From the NCBI GenBank assembly GCA_013812565.1, contig JACCTF010000226.1, positions 1 through 8,070 on the forward strand: 8,070 bases of DNA, read 5' to 3'. Shown piece by piece: positions 7,065 through 8,070 of the stretch. Each line of letters starts with the position of its first letter. Position 1 is the first letter of the stretch. The notes beneath the pieces were generated by a model that worked only from the letters and a program-made list of their open reading frames with translations, searched no databases and had not been told where the DNA came from. This stretch comes from Pyrinomonadaceae bacterium. Lineage in GTDB: Bacteria; Acidobacteriota; Blastocatellia; Pyrinomonadales; Pyrinomonadaceae. The position numbers were made by a program, and so were the translations under genes.

Positions 7065-7166
7065 AAGGACATTAAAAGTTGTATGTAGTTTCTGAGTTCT
7101 GTGTGATTTCTGAATTGAAGCTAACGGTCGTTCACCGGTCGCCTAACACGGGTGTAAGTGGCATTC

Positions 7167-7183
7167 AGCAAATCTCATTTGCT
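7167..7183. other. Perfect 7-bp hairpin
   Basis: AGCAAAT and ATTTGCT flank a CTC loop, a perfect inverted repeat. It lies about 115-130 nt upstream of the amidohydrolase start. It could be an operator half-site pair or an mRNA hairpin; no T-run follows on either strand, so it is not a canonical terminator. Confidence 0.4.
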
Positions 7184-7197
7184 AGCCGCCCATGCAC

Positions 7198-7212
7198 GCG
7201 CGCACGTCGCGC
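7198..7212. other. Small GC-rich hairpin
   Basis: GCGCG and CGCGC flank a CACGT loop. It lies 15 nt from the 7167-7183 hairpin in the same gap. In so GC-rich a stretch a 5-bp stem can arise by chance, so the call is weak. Confidence 0.25.
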
Positions 7213-7339
7213 CGCTCGCTCCGACGCATCTTCCACGACTAATCTGGTGAGGTGTCGAAATCAAAACAGATGCGTTGCTCACCTACGGCGCAACTGACTT
7301 TTCAAAAATCACCTGGGAGGTTTTCTCGAGAGAAGATCG

Positions 7340-8070
7340 CTAGATTAAGTCCCACGGCTTGCGAGCCTTGCGGCCGAGTAGTGCGGACGCTTCCCTGTCG
7401 CCCGCGAATTCCTCCTTGACCGCATCCCAGGTTAGTTTCCTGCGTGTCTTGTAGGCGATGTTGCCCAAGTGAGCGACCGCGGTCGAGCGATGACCTATTT
7501 CGACCTCCGCCGCGGGGACCTGCCGCGAGCGCACACAGTCGATGAAGTTCTTCACGTGCAGATCGGTGGCATCTTTCGCGGGAACGCGCTTCGATTCCAT
7601 GCGGTAGCCCTCGGGCGGCGCGTTCATGTTCTGCAGACCGTCCCGGCGCATGGTTGCTTTCGGCTCGGGATAAATCTCAAAGCCGATCCGATCACAGAAC
7701 AAGGCCCCGTTGGTTCCATAAAACGCTTCCCCGTGCGGACGATCATCTTTGTCGCGAGCCTGGTAGTAGGCCATCCCCGGTGTGCGCCCGCCCAGGCCGT
7801 GCGCGTTGAGGTTACAAGTCTCGTAGCTCAGGATAAATCCCGGATACTCGTAGGTGACCTGCAACACGTCCGGCATCTCTCCGCCATCCTTCAAAGTGAA
7901 TCGACCTCCTGTGGCAACTACCGTCCGGGGGGCCTCAACGTTCATCACATGCTGCACCGTGTCGAGCCGATGTGTGCCGAAATCGGTCATCCAGCCGCCT
8001 GCATAATCCCAGAACCAACGAAAATTCCGTAGTAAGCGGTTCTGATTGAACGGGACAGAGGGTGCCGGGC
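7340..8070 (-). CDS. Gfo/Idh/MocA family oxidoreductase, C-terminal part (5' end outside window)
   Basis: The frame stays open to the window edge; 242 complete residues are visible and the NAD(P)-binding Rossmann domain is missing. The visible start, PSVPFNQNRLLRNFRWFWDY, followed by AGGWMTDFGTHRLD, is the conserved substrate-domain segment of this family. The pattern GGxxxDxGxH supplies the active-site Asp and His (D29 and H33 of the visible part). The rest is the C-terminal alpha/beta domain: FYGTNGALFCDRIGFEIYP, HVKNFIDCVRSRQVPAAEVEIGHRSTAVAHLGNIAYKTRRKLTWD and the end KPWDLI. Family members oxidise or reduce sugars, inositols and related polyols; versions with this WFWDYAGG segment are abundant in planctomycete-type genomes and are often Tat-exported, which cannot be checked here. 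The ATG at 7990 is internal and not the start, because conserved sequence continues upstream of it. Substrate unknown. Confidence 0.92.
   Translation of the reverse strand, partial: PAPSVPFNQNRLLRNFRWFWDYAGGWMTDFGTHRLDTVQHVMNVEAPRTVVATGGRFTLKDGGEMPDVLQVTYEYPGFILSYETCNLNAHGLGGRTPGMAYYQARDKDDRPHGEAFYGTNGALFCDRIGFEIYPEPKATMRRDGLQNMNAPPEGYRMESKRVPAKDATDLHVKNFIDCVRSRQVPAAEVEIGHRSTAVAHLGNIAYKTRRKLTWDAVKEEFAGDREASALLGRKARKPWDLI

Larger units (their letters stand above)
7054..7339. other. 286-nt gap between oxidoreductase and amidohydrolase genes
   Basis: No convincing gene is found here. Read leftward, this is 3' of the oxidoreductase and 5' of the amidohydrolase, so it should hold any terminator of the first and promoter of the second. 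I find no strong -35/-10 pair and no hairpin followed by a U-run. It contains two small perfect hairpins (7167-7183, 7198-7212), a near-palindrome TTCTCGAGAGAA at 7323-7334 just after the oxidoreductase stop, and a loose TTCTGA-type repeat at 7090-7116. Confidence 0.5.

Noticed and set aside
7141..7147. GCCTAAC, which matches the integron attC core pattern RYYYAAC
   Set aside because: No partner GTTRRRY core follows within a plausible attC length and no integrase or cassette structure is present.
7079..7297. Possible small plus-strand gene of 72 codons in the 7054-7339 gap
   Set aside because: No good ribosome binding site, low-complexity Arg/Ala/Ser composition and no recognisable domain.
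7988..7990. ATG at 7990 (minus) as the oxidoreductase start
   Set aside because: Conserved family sequence (FRWFWDYAGGW) continues in frame upstream to the window edge, so this methionine is internal.
7469..8032. Open frame of 187 codons on the plus strand
   Set aside because: It is antisense to the Gfo/Idh/MocA gene, which shows conserved catalytic and C-terminal segments.

Overview
The window reads as an 8 kb piece of a heterotrophic bacterial chromosome from the Planctomycetota/Verrucomicrobiota/Acidobacteriota sphere. The reason is the order DUF1553 (PSD1) protein, then DUF1501 Tat-exported protein, then sulfatase, with a Gfo/Idh/MocA oxidoreductase nearby. That combination is characteristic of those phyla, which carry many paralogues for breaking down sulfated or complex glycans. 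Degenerate 7-nt repeats in and between the genes remind me of Acidobacteriota (Blastocatellia-like) genomes, but this is an impression, not a proof. No RNA gene, insertion sequence, CRISPR array or phage gene is visible.

Left block (1-4964, plus strand): the C-terminal 599 residues of a PSD1/DUF1553 protein (5' end outside the window), a DUF1501 protein with a twin-arginine signal (1933-3423), and a Cys-type sulfatase with a Sec-type signal peptide (3486-4964). Gaps of 132 and 62 nt on one strand suggest one transcription unit. At least two of the three products are exported, so the block probably acts outside the cytoplasm.

Four tracts of degenerate heptanucleotides lie in the first half of this block. 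One is an in-frame insertion of exactly 12 heptads (84 nt, 28 codons) inside the DUF1553 protein and carries a perfect 16-nt inverted repeat. One fills the gap between genes 1 and 2 and carries a perfect 14-nt inverted repeat. Two lie inside the DUF1501 coding sequence, on either side of its Tat signal. They are the most unusual structure in the window.

Right block (4944-8070, minus strand): reading leftward, the C-terminal part of a Gfo/Idh/MocA oxidoreductase (7340-8070, running off the window), a 286-nt gap with small hairpins, a metal-dependent amidohydrolase (5734-7053), and an alpha/beta-hydrolase esterase (4944-5753) whose start overlaps the end of the amidohydrolase gene. The amidohydrolase and esterase look like a translationally coupled cytoplasmic pair that cleaves amide and ester bonds of an unknown small molecule. 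The esterase gene is visibly richer in A/T than its neighbours. It converges with the sulfatase gene with a 21-nt overlap of their 3' ends, and the sulfatase has an atypical C-terminal tail there, so 4880-4970 may be an old junction.

I see no clearly new defence or enzymatic system. The genes belong to known families; the repeat tracts and the 4880-5760 junction deserve the second look.
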